Source: Lobosporangium transversale
Taxonomy: Eukaryota; Mortierellomycota; Mortierellomycetes; Mortierellales; Mortierellaceae
DNA: 64,000 nucleotides
Direction of reading: 5' to 3'
NCBI RefSeq assembly: GCF_002105155.1
Contig: NW_019029064.1
Coordinates: 20,143 to 84,142 of the forward strand
The position numbers were made by a program, and so were the translations under genes. Positions 47,366 through 60,400 of this stretch are shown in pieces; positions within the stretch are counted from its first letter, which is position 1, and the number at the start of each line of letters is the position of its first letter. Under the pieces are notes generated by a model. It made no database searches. It was not told the origin of the DNA and saw only the letters and a program-made list of their open reading frames with translations.

Positions 47366-50300
47366 TTAGTCCTCCTGATCCCAATGTATATCAGTGAGCA
47401 TCTCTTCGAGGTGAGATCCTGTGTATTCAGCGCCATGACCGATTGGGTGTAGAAAGTCCTTGATTTTTGTTCGACGTAGAGGACGTATGGATGGGTTCCT
47501 GACTAAGGTCACGTATAAAAACCAACGGTTTCGATTTCGAATCGACCGCAGCTTTGCCTCAGAAAGTGTTTGACGGATCTGCTCCTGAGAAACCACGGAT
47601 TCAGGATCTTGTGGCGTTATAGGGATTTGATGCTTGGCTTCCCCAGACACTAGCAGAGGGGTATAGACCTTAGAGACACGATCACTATTATAGTGCACTG
47701 CTGATGGTGGCTGTGATGAAGATGATGAAGACCTAGAGGCAGGGCCCTGGCCTGGTTTATGTCGATCGACTCTTTGATCCACTCGGAAGTAATGATGGAT
47801 CTTGGAGACCTCCGGCACGACGAGACCCCCTTTCAATCCACCGCCAGCACCAACACCAATGCCACTTTCATTACTAGTGGCCACCAATAAGTCTTCCATC
47901 TTTGCCTCGTCGTCCTCTTCGATGTTTGTTAGAGGCCTCCGTGCGCCTGGGTACCGCTCTCCTCGTCGTACTGGGTTCATTATCATGATAATCTGCTTAT
48001 TTCTCTCAGCTTTTGCTTCTTCATCCAGCTCTGGGACGTCGTCTGGATGTGTTCGACCTTTAGCTTCAAGAAGATGCGCCAAATGTGGATTCCGCCTTGC
48101 TAACAACAGATCTCTCAATATCTGTACAAACTCTAGCACGATCGGATTATTCATTACATGGTCTGCTAGAACTAAACCGACAAATGCGGAGTAGCCGCCA
48201 TCCCATGGACGAAACCTTCCGCCCATGATACATAAGTCAATGCGAGTTGAATAAATCCCCATGCTTAAGACGCTGAGCGCAATTCTTTTAAAGAAAGAAA
48301 ACGCACCAAAAACGATATTGAAAAACGCCCAAAAAAACTCCCAGTGATGGAAACCGGTCCGTGCGGATTGTTGTGGCACAAGGAAAAATCGAGAGCCTGG
48401 CATACGGAAACGATAACGAATGACGAGCATCTGTATAAGCCAAAGGATAAAAACAAGTGAGCAAGAAATCCCAATAGCGGCCAGGGCGCGTGATCCAAGT
48501 GTACGGAAGAGAGATGAACGGAACGTTGCGGCAACGAGTAACATGGCCATGATGGTGCAGAGCGTAAACAACAGGAAGATAGTAAAGCAAAGGCCAACTA
48601 CGCCAAACCCGACAGTGTAGCCTATGAACCTGACTGGATGTTTTAGATGTTGCTTGTAGTCTATGAAGCATGTGATTATAGGATATAGGGCATTAACATA
48701 AAGTGGCGGAGGAAAAACATTTAGGCTTTCAAGTGTTACGACAACTAATGACCTGTGTTTAAAAATAAAAAATAAAAAAATAAACTTACCACGACCACCT
48801 GGCACGAATCCATAGTTTCCCACCCTGAGTAAGCGTAAGCACCAATTATACTTTTGAATCATTCGAACTTGATGTACTACAGTGATGAAAACCACAATTG
48901 GCAATAATACGACGACTAGGAGTAGATTGACTGTGTGCATTGCTCTAGCGACATTCATTGTGTTGTCAAATTGATTTACGCCTGGATACGCCATCCCTCC
49001 TAGTAAGCAAGATACTGGTATCGCCAGAACTGTCTCAGCAGCGCCAATACTCAGTATCACATCGTAACACAAAACAAATGTCGTCAAAACCGCGACCAAG
49101 ATACGTAATGGAAGGCGAGCAATTAGAAGGTAGGTGCCAACAATGCTCGGCCAGACATGTCGTTGAGGATAAACCACATATTCCCAGGCTGATGGCGTAG
49201 GGGATGCTCCAGTCATAGGTTGTGCTGCAGAGGAAGTGGTGTAAGAGGTCGTTGCTGAATTCCAAGTCAGTTTGTGAGCGTTGAGCGCTTCACGGCTACT
49301 ACTAGATCGGCAATACATTGGTGGGCGCTGATTCCCTCCACTGCGAGAGGAAGCTGGAGCAGATGATCTTTGAGAGGCAAGCCGAGTCCTGTGTTCGCCG
49401 ACACTATCTTCATATTGAATGGTGCCTCTACCGCCGCCACTTTCACGCTGAATAGGGGGATTTACGCCCAAATTGCGACCGAATGGGAATTGGCTCCTTC
49501 CATTGGCGTATCCAGTTAGCGAGGGCAGTGGGGATGGCCTATGTGTGTTATCTTCGGATATATTGAAATCATATTCTGTCAGATGCCGTGAATACTCTGT
49601 CATTGAGCTTAATGAAGACAAAGTAGTGTTGAGTGTTGATCCTGCATATTGACCATTACTTTCATAGCCTCTATATGCTCCCCTCCTATCAGTTTGCATT
49701 GCTGCTGATATCTTTTCTATAGGTGGTACAGTTTTGTTAGAACCAATGGTGGAGCGTCCATACATGCTCCCAGCCGCATCCCTTAGATCGCGTTCAGGCG
49801 TCAAGAGTGACTTGACATAGACTTTGTGATGGAAACTAGAGAGGTTGATCAGGTCATCCATAGGATCTTCTATGACTGTCGCGGGGCAATTTTCTTCACA
49901 AAGCGGTGTCATGGATGAAGATCTCGACAAACCTCCATTGTTTTTACTATGACTACCTATCCTGATACCTCCTACGGCTCCTCGATTGCTGATTCCCCTG
50001 TTTCTTCCTGGAGAACTACTACCCTCTTGGGTCAGTAACCAGATGGTTTTAATGAAAAAGATAATAACAGAGGTCATCGCTATTGTCTCTGGAACAGCAA
50101 GAAGGATTCCAATCGGGATTGACCAGTATCCCCCCTGAATGACTGTTAAAAATACAACACCAATTCTAGTAAGGAGCAAACACATTGAAGCCCAAAGCCC
50201 TAAAAACGGTGCTCTCCAACGACGGGGTTTTTTGTGATACTGCTGTCTTGGATTACGCATGACTTGGTTATAGCATAGAAACAAAGACCAATGTGCGAAA

Positions 50301-51769
50301 GCGGACACGAAGAAGGTGCCGACCAAGAGTAAAGGGATGAGCCAAAGAGCCTGAGGGGAGTGCACGATAGAGAGTGTCGAAGAAGATCCGCCCATGTACT
50401 GAAGTAGAACGTTATATATCCATTGGCAAGTAGAAATAAACAAGGCCAATGGTACGTAGTGATCCACAACTGGGTTCTTTTGAAAGAAATTGACTGGCCT
50501 AAAAAAAAAAAAAAAAAAAAAAAAAAAGGTAGGGTCAGAAACTCATAGCGATAATAAATATAATGATAACAAAAACATATCTGCACATGGTATTCAACAA
50601 GGAGTAAGTCAACTTACGCAGAATGCCAAAGCCATCCAGGTAAGCCATAAAACAGAATAATGGGAATAGCCGCCGCGTTGAACAGTACAACTGATCCTAA
50701 TCCAATCAATATCTTTTGAACCACATCTTCTGTCGTTGGATGGTGTGATCCTTGCACTATATCATCGAAAGGACATTTCATTTAGTCATGACAATAAAAA
50801 ATAAAAAGAGAAATAGTAATAAAAGCCTTCAAATATAACAGTATTAAAAGTACTGTTCAAGCCCAGGTTCTTATCTCACCTAACCGTAGCGCAAAGTAAT
50901 CAAAACAAAAGGATCTTGTGTATGGGACTAAGAGCTGCAATACGACGCCCCTAGTGCCTACAGGGACCTGCACTGGTTTCAATGTAACAGCATCGAATGC
51001 ATAATAAAGTAAACTTTCAGCGTCTCCTGGCCTCAACTCTATGAATCCAGTATCTCTTTCAGTGCTTGAACCCGCTCCTGCGATAGACATGTAGGCTCCA
51101 GTAGCATCGAGAAAGCGGATTAGCACCCGAAAGGTATCGGCTCCTGTGGAGACTGGGAGTGGGGAGTTTGGAATGTCCGAAGTATAAAAGCTAATGGATA
51201 GCTCCAATTGCTGTTGCCCCTGATCAATTTCTGTTGAGCTTGCTGACAGATCTACTGAAGTGAGTAATGTAGGTGGGCTTTGAGACTCTGTTTCATTGAC
51301 AGCAGGGTCTGGAGTAGTATCTAAAGTTGGGGAATAGGAACAGCAAGAAAACATTGGGTTGTATGTCCATCCAGGCGTATATGACCATGGGTGCGAGGTG
51401 TCTGGCGCAGCTGTCAGAGGTCCTGCAGATAAAGAGGGAGACGTTGGAAGAGGAGGAGGCGCTAAGATCCCCGGATTCGTTGATCTAATAGATTGGAGTG
51501 TGCATGATGGATCCTGAATGAGGTTTGGGATCTCAAGAAAGGAATACTGGCATTGAAGGCGAGCACTTGTAATCCCTATAGCCAGTAATGGAAGCCCAAG
51601 TTTTGTCAATGATATGAAGTTAGTTTTTTTTTTTTTATATGTCAAACTAAGAGGTTTTATACTTGTTCATACCTGCATTTACTACACTTGGTATAAGTTT
51701 TATGGTGAGAAATGTAAACACAAAAACTTGAAGCAGATATTGCTTTGAAAGAATAGAGGAAATGAACAT
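47366..51769 (-). CDS. STRA6-like multi-spanning membrane protein
   Basis: Exons 51673-51769, 50880-51575, 50618-50756, 48790-50498 and 47366-48744 close to 1339 residues. Exon one is exactly a signal peptide (FVFTFLTIKLIPSVVNA). A lumenal or extracellular region of about 240 residues with several Cys follows, then about ten membrane helices split by a Ser-rich loop of about 280 residues and a long charged tail. The block FSFFKRIALSVLSMGIYSTR with RIDLCIMGG, then DGGYSAFVGLVLADH, NNPIV and FVQIL resembles the STRA6 family (vertebrate retinol-RBP receptor) in spacing of Arg-Asp, Asp-Gly-Tyr and Asn-Pro. The assignment rests on this block alone. Ligand unknown. The last junction is less certain (acceptor CATTAG chosen for phase; the 45-nt intron has no stop). 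Confidence 0.55.
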
Positions 51770-52783
51770 AATTATAATAAAATAATGAAGTGATGAAGTA
51801 ATGAAATAGGATGTTATTAATACAGATTACTGAATGGTACACTACAGCTGAAGCTTTTTGGGTATTAGGATAAGTAATGAGGTCATAAAGAAAGACAGAG
51901 TGTCAGGTATGTGTAATTCATGTGGATGCAAGGGGCCAGGGAAGAAGGTGTATTGTCTATTTGAAAAGGATGCTCAAAGCTAAGAGAAAATGAAGAGATG
52001 ATGTGCCCAGGAGAGAGAGAAAAAAAAAAGAGGAATATGGAGAGACAGAAAAGAAGAAAGTGAATATCGTTAACCAAACGAAAGAAAAAGAAAAAGAAAA
52101 AAAAAAGGGGGGGGAGGAGGGAGGTTAACAACGATTGACATTGGTATTTTGGGTGCAAGCGCAGACAATACTTGACAAGCTGAACTTGGAAGTGCATCCC
52201 CCCACATTACATGATACATGTCTACCCATGCCATGTTTATTGGGTAAACAGGTACAATAAAAAGGAGGGAAAAGGGGTGTGATCACTCATGACCATGACA
52301 CCATGACATCGTGGATGCGTCGCGTCTTACAAATCTACCCCTGTCGACCTCCTTTATTTTAGGCAGTGTAAATTGCTCAGCCAGTTAGTGTCAGGCATGT
52401 TCATTATACCATTTCAATTATTTAAATCGATACACTCCATATTATATTTACTCAACTTAATCTCTGTTTCTCCATGTGTAGAGAATTAGAGCTGTGGAGT
52501 GCAAAGTCAAGTTCGATCGGACAAAGGTCTGTTGGTGGCACGTGCACATGCAAAAGTGAAGATCCTTTTCATCCAACTGAACAAAAAAGAAGAAAGGGAA
52601 TGCTTTATTGAATGAATGAGGGATATGGGACAATTAAAATTTTGTCCAAAAAGAACTGTGTGTACATCCCTCTTCTCTCTTTCTTGCACATTTACATGGA
52701 CAAATGCACATGCATTGCAACCTTTACATTTCCTAATTAGAATCCCTTTCTTCGTCCCTGATATTCCTTATTTCGAAAACATA
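51770..52783. other. Divergent spacer STRA6-like/CLN3
   Basis: About 1 kb without a supported gene; contains purine-rich strings at 52015-52110 (with G9 near 52110) whose minus-strand translation is low-complexity Phe/Ser. Promoters of both flanking genes should be here. Confidence 0.5.
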
Positions 52784-55731
52784 ATGTTCAAAGTGTTGAA
52801 ATGGTTCAAGTCATTATTACCTGAAGCTGATTCACATTCTCGTCAAAACAGTACTTGGCAATCAAATTCCAATGGCAAGTCTTCAAGTGTTTGCAACTGC
52901 CCTTCAGATCACCTTAGATCATAGCGATGAGCCTACTAAACAACTCGAAAAGCATTTTTTACTTTTAATACAAATATAATCAGGTCCTCGTCTTCGTAGA
53001 TTAAATGAAATATGTTTTTCCTTTCCTGCCATTGAACGCGACTGGGTCGCTTTCTTCATATTCGGTATTTTCTTTCTTGGCCATATTTTCTTTCTTTTTT
53101 TTTTCTTTTTTTACACTGTTTATAACCAATTAACATCATGACAATTTATCCTCTCTATTGAATGCCTTGTAGGATGGTAAGACATTCAGGATATGTGTTT
53201 AATTAGGAAGTTGAACTCATTACAACCTCAACCAACACTTGATAACCCTTTCCTATATTTGTCACTATGCCCTTCATCTTTATATATGTAATTGAACTTT
53301 AGCATAAACAACCTCATCTATGTTGTGATCCTGTCTGCTGCTGTTGATCTTGTAGGGGCTGAAGTCCCTAAGGTAATGTTTGAAAAACATCTTGGGACAT
53401 TTTCAATCTCGAAAAACGAGTGGTCTGCATGATTTTTAAAAACCTCAAGGGTTTTACGAATGTTCACTGTGCTGAATCACCCAGAAATGTTTTTTATTGA
53501 CGAGCCTTTTCCTCTTTGATTGCTTACTGCCATTCTATTATTGTTACCCAGGGAGTTGTTTTGTTGGCCGATATTATACCCTCTTTACTCGTCAAGATGG
53601 TGGCCCCTTACTTTATTCACAAAGTCTCGTACCCGCTACGGGTTGTGTTCTGTGCTTCGCTTTCTTTTTTGGCTGTAGTGGTAAATATAATTGCAACATG
53701 GATTTACTTACTATTCAAAGATTCATGGTGTGGTATACTCATGCCCATAGTGTCCTCCACTTTCAAAAACATGGAATATGCCATCTTTCTAGATCATTGC
53801 ACTATCGGACACCATCAGCGGAAGAATGTTGGGGGTTACGATGGCTTCCCTTAGCTCCGGGCTGGGTGAACTGACATTTCTAATGCTGACTTCCTTTTAC
53901 CGACTGCAAATGGTCTCGGCTTGGTCTAGTGGCACTGGAGGTGCGGGATTACTTGGTGCTTTTTTGTTTTTACTCTTAACATCATGGATAGGTCTATCAA
54001 TTCGTCGTACTCTTGGCATCATTGCGGTAAAATTTTGCCCTCTTCTTCCTTGAGTATCATTTATTATGATCTATACACTGCTAATATGATCTATACACTG
54101 TTCATTAACTAATTATCTACTTTTTTTTTTTTTTTTTCTTCCTTATATGAAGCTCTTTCCGATTCTGATGCTGGTTGCTTATTTTTTCATTCTCACCAAT
54201 CCTACATCACGAAGCTCACTACGTGGAATCACAGCCGCCAACAGGCCATTGTCTTCCTCTTATCAGATCCTTGACGATGGCCATGATATTGAAGAAGAGC
54301 TATTGACATCACAAGAGTCGCTTCAACCACATCAAACATCAGTAGCAGCAACAGCAACAGCAACAGCAGTAGCAGAAGAGTTGAATGGCGCATCTCCATC
54401 CCAATACTTCAATGGAAACAGTAATCATGGTCACCGCCGTGGCGGTAGTACCGATAGCAACACACTTTTACAGACCCCTGCCTCTGTCCTCTCAACTTCT
54501 ACACAGGATACAGCCCCAGTATCGAATGTGGCCTCTGCATTGCTTTCTAGTGACCCCTATGCTCCCATTCTTGGCACATCAACAGCAGTGACACCACCAG
54601 CAATGCTTCCAATAGCACCATGGGACACTCACTGGGGTACTTCATCGTCCCAACGCCATCAGACAGAGCCCACCTCCATCAATACATTGCTTGCAGCAAC
54701 GGATCCGGACGATCCAGAGTTTGTACCACCTTTCCGGGAATCGGAAGTACGAGACAGAGAATCATCTGTAAGGAGGACAGTGTACAAGGTTCAACCTAAC
54801 GAAGCAATGACGCTGGAAGAAAAATTCACAATGCTTAGGTCGCTCCTGGTGCCATACATGATCCCGCTCTTTATGGTTTACATAGCGTAAGTTGTTCTGG
54901 CACACAGTCAGATCAGATGCAGAAGGAAAGAAGAAGTACTTAAACTTTTTTTTTTTTTTTTTTTTTTTTTCGTTTTTAGCGAGTACACTATGAATCAAGG
55001 AGTTCTGCCCGTTATTTTATTCCCCCTGGAAAATACCCCCTTCGCCCATCTTCGTGATGTAAGATACAATCTCTTTCAAATGCTTTGGATTTCATGCTTT
55101 TGGTATATGATACTAAAGTATAAAAAAAAAGGCTAACTAAATGCTTTCTTATTTCATTTCATGGCATTTCTTTTTCTTCTATTGTACAGCATTATGTTAC
55201 CTACTCTGCAATATACCAGGTATGAATGATGACCAGAAAAAAAACCCCCGGGAAGAAGCTTGTGGAGTGATTGGAATAGCTCGATTTAAAAAACTTAGCT
55301 TTTTACACGTTTTTTTATTTTTTTAATAGACAGGCGTATTTATCAGTAGATCATCAGCCTCACTCATTCAAATCTCACATCTCTGGATTCCGTCTTTTCT
55401 TCAAGTCCTCACTCTTCTCCTTGCAACCTCTCAAGCCATTCTAACTTCTCAAGGACACCCCTTCCCTATCCCAAGCATTTATCTAATATTCATCTTGATT
55501 CTTTGGGAGGGACTACTTGGGGGAGCTACTTATGTTCATACATATATTGGTATCTCAAGAGACCTAGAACATGATCCTAAAGGAAAGGAGTTTGCAATGG
55601 GTGCTGTGGGGGTAGCCGATGGCCTGGGAGTCATGATTGCAGGCATTGCAAGTTTATGGATCGAACCAGCCCTTTGCAGATGGCAGGTTGTAGAAAAAGG
55701 AATCGAGTTATGCTTAGCCATGGCTGACTAG
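52784..55731 (+). CDS. CLN3: CLN3/Btn1 (battenin)
   Basis: Exons: 52784-52886 (start inferred), 52984 to about 53072, 53303-53372, 53552-53680, 53793-54026, 54153-54886, 54980-55058, 55190-55219 (30 nt) and 55330-55731. CLN3 signatures are ERDWVAFFIFG, INNLIYVVILSAAVDL, VVLLADIIPSLLVK, SLSSGLGELTFLMLTSFY, WSSGTGGAGLLGAF and GVFISRSSASLIQIS. It is a multi-pass vacuolar/lysosomal membrane protein linked to pH and amino-acid homeostasis. A hydrophilic loop of about 200 residues, rich in Ser, Thr, Ala and Gln, is inserted in exon six (54220-54830), much longer than in yeast Btn1. The exon two/three junction does not close with a GT-AG intron. Confidence 0.9.
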
Positions 55732-55950
55732 CCCTTTTTTATTTATTTTATTTTATTTTTTTAGCAAGAGATAAAACTTGAATTAATCTGTCGTAGTTGG
55801 ATGATCTGAGCAAAGCATTAAGTCGATACAAAGTAGAAAATAAGAAGTGATCGTCAGCATTTACGAGTCGCAGCTTTTTTTTTTTTACATGACCAAATGC
55901 TCTCGTATGAACACAGACAGATAGTATTAAGTATTGTATTAGATGTATAA

Positions 55951-55993
55951 CTAGACGGGCGACCCGTGGCTTCGCTCACGGTCGCTCCAGTCT
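55951..55993 (-). other. Helitron 3' terminal hairpin and CTAG
   Basis: Stem GCGACC-GTG paired with CAC-GGGTCGC around the loop AGCGAAGC (one bulged G), then CCGT and CTAG. Strikingly GC-rich against AT-rich surroundings. No protein-coding explanation. Confidence 0.8.
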
Positions 55994-56093
55994 AGGCTTT
56001 GCCTCGTGAGGCTTATTTACCCTCGTTGGGGTTCCAATAAAATTGAACGTTTTTGACACAAAGGTTTCTTTTTTATTTATTAGGTATTAAATA

Positions 56094-56955
56094 TTAAAGT
56101 CTTTTTTTTTTATTGACATTTTGTTGTTCTTCAAACAAAAGAGTTTCTGCGTCGGCTCGCTTTTTCAATAGATCATATAAACCGGCATGGAAACGAAGGT
56201 TTTGGGCAGCCCACGGGGCGGTAGCATCGGTGCCTCTCGGCGTGCTTACTGTTTCTTCAAGTGAAAGCGAATGAACAGAGAGTTGATCTTCCCGATCTGA
56301 TTGATGGACGGGGCGTGTAGGAGAGAGCGGTCGAGAGTGAAGGGGAGAGCGAGAGCGAGAGCGAGGAGGATGTGGGGATTTTTGGCGTGGGGAAGATGGC
56401 TTTAGGAAGCTCTGGCAAGGGGAAGATGGCTGTAGAGGACTCTGGTGAGGGGAAGAAGAGTGCGTGGGAGATAGGTTTCTGGGGGGGGTCTGGCGGCGCC
56501 GCTTGTTTTGATCGTCGTGTTGTTCCTGGTCGTCGTCGTCCCAATTAAGCGAACGCTTTTGAGATTGGGGAATTGTATCAAGGCTATCATCATCACATGA
56601 CTGATTGAAAAAAAAAAAAAAAAAAAAAAAATTATTACTTTGTCTAGTCTTCACGTACAACCATATGACTATGATAGAGGCTGCCTTTACCTGGGAAGCA
56701 GGAGGGAATTGGTCGATTGAGGAGGATGAGGGCGAAAGTATTGTCTAAAAGAACGATACCAAATTCTCCTTAGTGTTAGTCAATTATAACTCTGATTCTC
56801 TGTTGATACCCAAGACTCAAAGTTAAATAGAAACTTACTTCACTGGTATTTGGGGTCAACACAGGTACTTTTACAGAGATCGTCTGACGACCTTGAGAAC
56901 TTTTGGCAGTCTTGGCAGGCTTGGAAGTCTTGGTAATGGTGGAGGTGGAAGACAT
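56094..56955 (-). CDS. Small Ser/Arg-rich nuclear-type protein inside Helitron
   Basis: Exons 56839-56955, 56691-56744 and 56094-56600 close to 225 residues with good donors (GTAAGT, GTAAAG). The N-terminus is Lys/Thr/Ser-rich (TKTSKPAKTAKSS). The middle has an acidic DDDDQEQHDD followed by NKRRRQ and an SP/RS tract (PPRSRSRSPLHSRPLSPTRP). The C-terminus is a predicted helix (AAQNLRFHAGLYDLLKKRAD, then AETLLFEEQQNV). It is reminiscent of splicing or chromatin-associated RS proteins but no defined domain is seen. It is transcribed in the same direction as the helicase and lies between the helicase and the 3' hairpin, so it is either cargo or an accessory gene. A T24 tract precedes the third exon's acceptor. 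Confidence 0.6.
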
Positions 56956-57428
56956 AATGTATGAATGTACGTGTGTGAGAGCGAATGAGGAGTGTGTGTG
57001 AACTTTTTTTTTGTGTGTGTGTGTGAATTTTTGAAAAGAAAAAAAAAAAAAGAGGAAAAGATGGAAGAATCTAAATTTTCAATTACAAAAACTGGTATCA
57101 CAGATGACGTTTACTCTACAGAGATGTACAAATACACTTCTACTATTACAAAGATATACTAAAATACAGATACGCTAATTTACACTGATCATACAACATG
57201 TACACTAATTTACACTGGTCTTACAGCTATATACAATAAATAACATTTCGGCCGAGTCGTGATGATGGATACAGATAGAGCAAGGGTAGTAAGAGCTGGA
57301 GATATAGATATCGTGGGAACAGCAAGGCATAGGCACAGTAGGAACAACAGAGACAGGGATAGTAGGGACCAGAGACAGAGGGGCGGCAGGGACTGAAGAT
57401 GTCAGCGACTTTTTTTTTTTTTTTTTTT

Positions 57429-60400
57429 TCAATCTTGAAGGACTTCTTGGTACACAATATTTCGCGTGTATTTACAAAGATCCCTTGAATCACCTTTGAT
57501 AAGTACCTTCAAATGCTTGGGGTCTGTACAGCGAGAAAGAGCCACATAGAGCTGGCCATGACTAAAAACAGACCGTGGGAGGTATATGCCAACATTCTGA
57601 AGAGTTTGCCCTTGAGCCTTATTGATGGTCATGGCGAAGGCAGGTTTCAAAGGGAATTGGCGCCGCTGGAATATGACTGGAGACGATCCATCATCAGTTG
57701 CATTGATATTGATTCGAGGGATGTAATGGATCGCTCCTTTGAATATTCCCGTCATTATTTCAGCTTCGATGACTTTGTTTCCAAGTTTATGCACAATGAG
57801 ACGCGTACCGTTACAGAGACCTTCCTTTGGGCTCAGGTTCCTTATGAGAATGATGGGCTGACCGATCTTTAATTGCAGTATACTGGGAGGCATTCCGGGA
57901 GGATTTAAAGAATTAAGAAATTCCACAGTGTATGTTGCTGCTACTGGGTCGTCAATATCAGGGATGGAATCTTGCCCATGATAGACCTTTGGAACGGTAT
58001 GACTTGAAAATATCTCTGTTGCCAAATTGTTGAGCTTGTTGACATCCTCATTAAGTGTAGATAGAATAGCGCGCCCTTCCCAGTAACTTAGTGAGGGATT
58101 AGGATGAGCCTGCAAGTATGGGTATATCTCCGCAATGAGGTGCTTTTCATCAGAGTTATTAGGGTCAGGCTGCGTAGAGCTAAGAATACACTGTTCAGGC
58201 AGCTTGATGTAGTCGTTCTCTGGCCCAATCTGCCTTGTAGACTCTGTTCCATTTCCTACTCGAAGCAAGTAATCAATGAAGCCTTGAGCCTCTGGATTTG
58301 AGGAGCATTGTAAAATTCTCATGTTTATGGTGAGTCTTAGCGTTTTCACATCTCTCCAGAATGTTGATTTCTTCAAGCAAGCGTGCACAATATCTCCTCT
58401 TGACCCATTTCTTACAACAGGAAGCACTTGACGGAAATCCCCTCCAAAGACCACAATTTTTCCGCCAAATGGCGCATCAACCTTTGTGAGATCTCTTATA
58501 GTCTTATCAACAGCCTCACAAACATGGCGATGCTGCATAGCAGCTTCGTCCCAAAAAATCACATCTGTTTCTATGATCCTTTTTGCGATAACTTGCCCGT
58601 GCTTGATGTTGCAGGTCGAGTTCGGGTAGATAGGGATAGGGACCTTGAAAGCAGAGTGGGCAGTGCTTCCCGAATTTAAGATTAATGCAGCTATTGCTGA
58701 GGAAGCTACCACAATGACTTGCTTTCTTAAGATGCCACGGATATAATCAATTGCTGTATTAAAGAGAAAGGTCTTTCCTGTTCCTCCGGGTCCATCGATG
58801 AAAAACAATCGCTTTGTATCCTTGCCTTTTCCGACAGCTCTTTTAATCTCAAGAAAAGCAGCCAGCTGATCCTGATTAAACTTAATAATATTGGTCTGGG
58901 CTCGGGTTGCAAGTTGGTCAAAAGTCTCTTCTAGATCATTGCTGTTTTGTAGGTGCAAATCCTCAATCTCTTGTGGCATCTCTGGAAAGTCAGCTAGACT
59001 GGAATCCATCCCTTTTAATATATTGTCGATCTCATAGAGGGCTTGTTTCTCAGCTCTCTGGCGGAGGAAGTCGTCGTACCTGTGGATATCACCATCATTA
59101 TTATCATCATCATCCCTAATAGACTGACGTAGAGTATGAAGCTTGTCCTCAGAAAGGGCCGAAGCAAATTCATCCCATAGACCACGAGGTTGAGAAATGT
59201 TGCAATGGTAAAGGAGCATTGAGAAAAGATGACGCAGTCTTTTAGGGAATTGAAACTGGCATGCTTCTCGAAGGCAGTCTCGCCATTCGCTGTCGTCTTG
59301 CATATAACCAAGCGCTACAGCAGCTTCCCTAAAGGTGCCAAAGAGCCTATCATCCACTTTGCGGAGACACTCAAAGCTTTTTGCTCCCTTTTTGTGCAAA
59401 AGCAAGATTCTGAGAGAGAAAAGCTCACGGTCTTTAGGATGAACAACATACATTCGGGTTACCGTCTTGTCCTGCCTGTCATGTATTCTTGGTATCCATA
59501 TTGGTGCCTGACCTTTTTTAGCTTCCCATCTGTAATGCAAGGGTATCTGAGGGTATGTATACTCATTTGCATCAGGATCTCTCCTATTCAGAGCAAACCA
59601 TCCCATGAGCTGACTATTGGTATTTCGCTCGTCAAGCAGTGCGGCGAGGTTGTCGTCTTCACTAAAAATAACATTTTGATGGCCCTCGAGGTGGACTTGA
59701 AGACGTATGATTGTGTGTGACAGATCAAACATCTTGAACGCAAAGATCCTCCATATTGATTCACAAGCAGAGATATAGCGTGCATCCCAGTATTCCTTGA
59801 TCTCATCGTGAGACTGTAACTGCTGCTGCTGCTGCTGCTGCTGCTCTTGATCATTTCCTCCAACTACAGTCACCCTTGCACGATCTTGTCCCTTGTGCAC
59901 ATACTTGTACAAATACTTTACTGATGTGATTGAAGAACAAATCTCGACATTTATATGAGCGTTGTACTTCGTTAATAAATAAGGATTGTATGGCACAACC
60001 CAATGATTATCGACAGCGAAGTCGATATTATTGCGGCGGACCATATGTGCCCCGGTATCACGTCGCCTATAGAACGGATAGCCATCTTCTCTTAGAACTG
60101 ACTCCGCTAAGAGTTGCCGTGGGTATTTCTTGGTGCAGACATTGGACTCCATACAGGGAGATTTGATTCCAGGACCGCAAGGGCCATGGATCATTGTCGT
60201 CATCATAGTTTTGTACAAATTAGGGTGTCTAAGCGGGTCAGGGATCTCAGCGCAAACGATGTTGTCAATATCCTGAGCTGTACGTGGCTTATCTTCTTCG
60301 TCTAGGGTCAGTAGGATATGAGCGTGTGGTAGTCCTCGCTTTTGGAATTCGGTTGCAAGACAGTATCCGATAACTTTTCCAAGGACATATTTTTCAGTAA

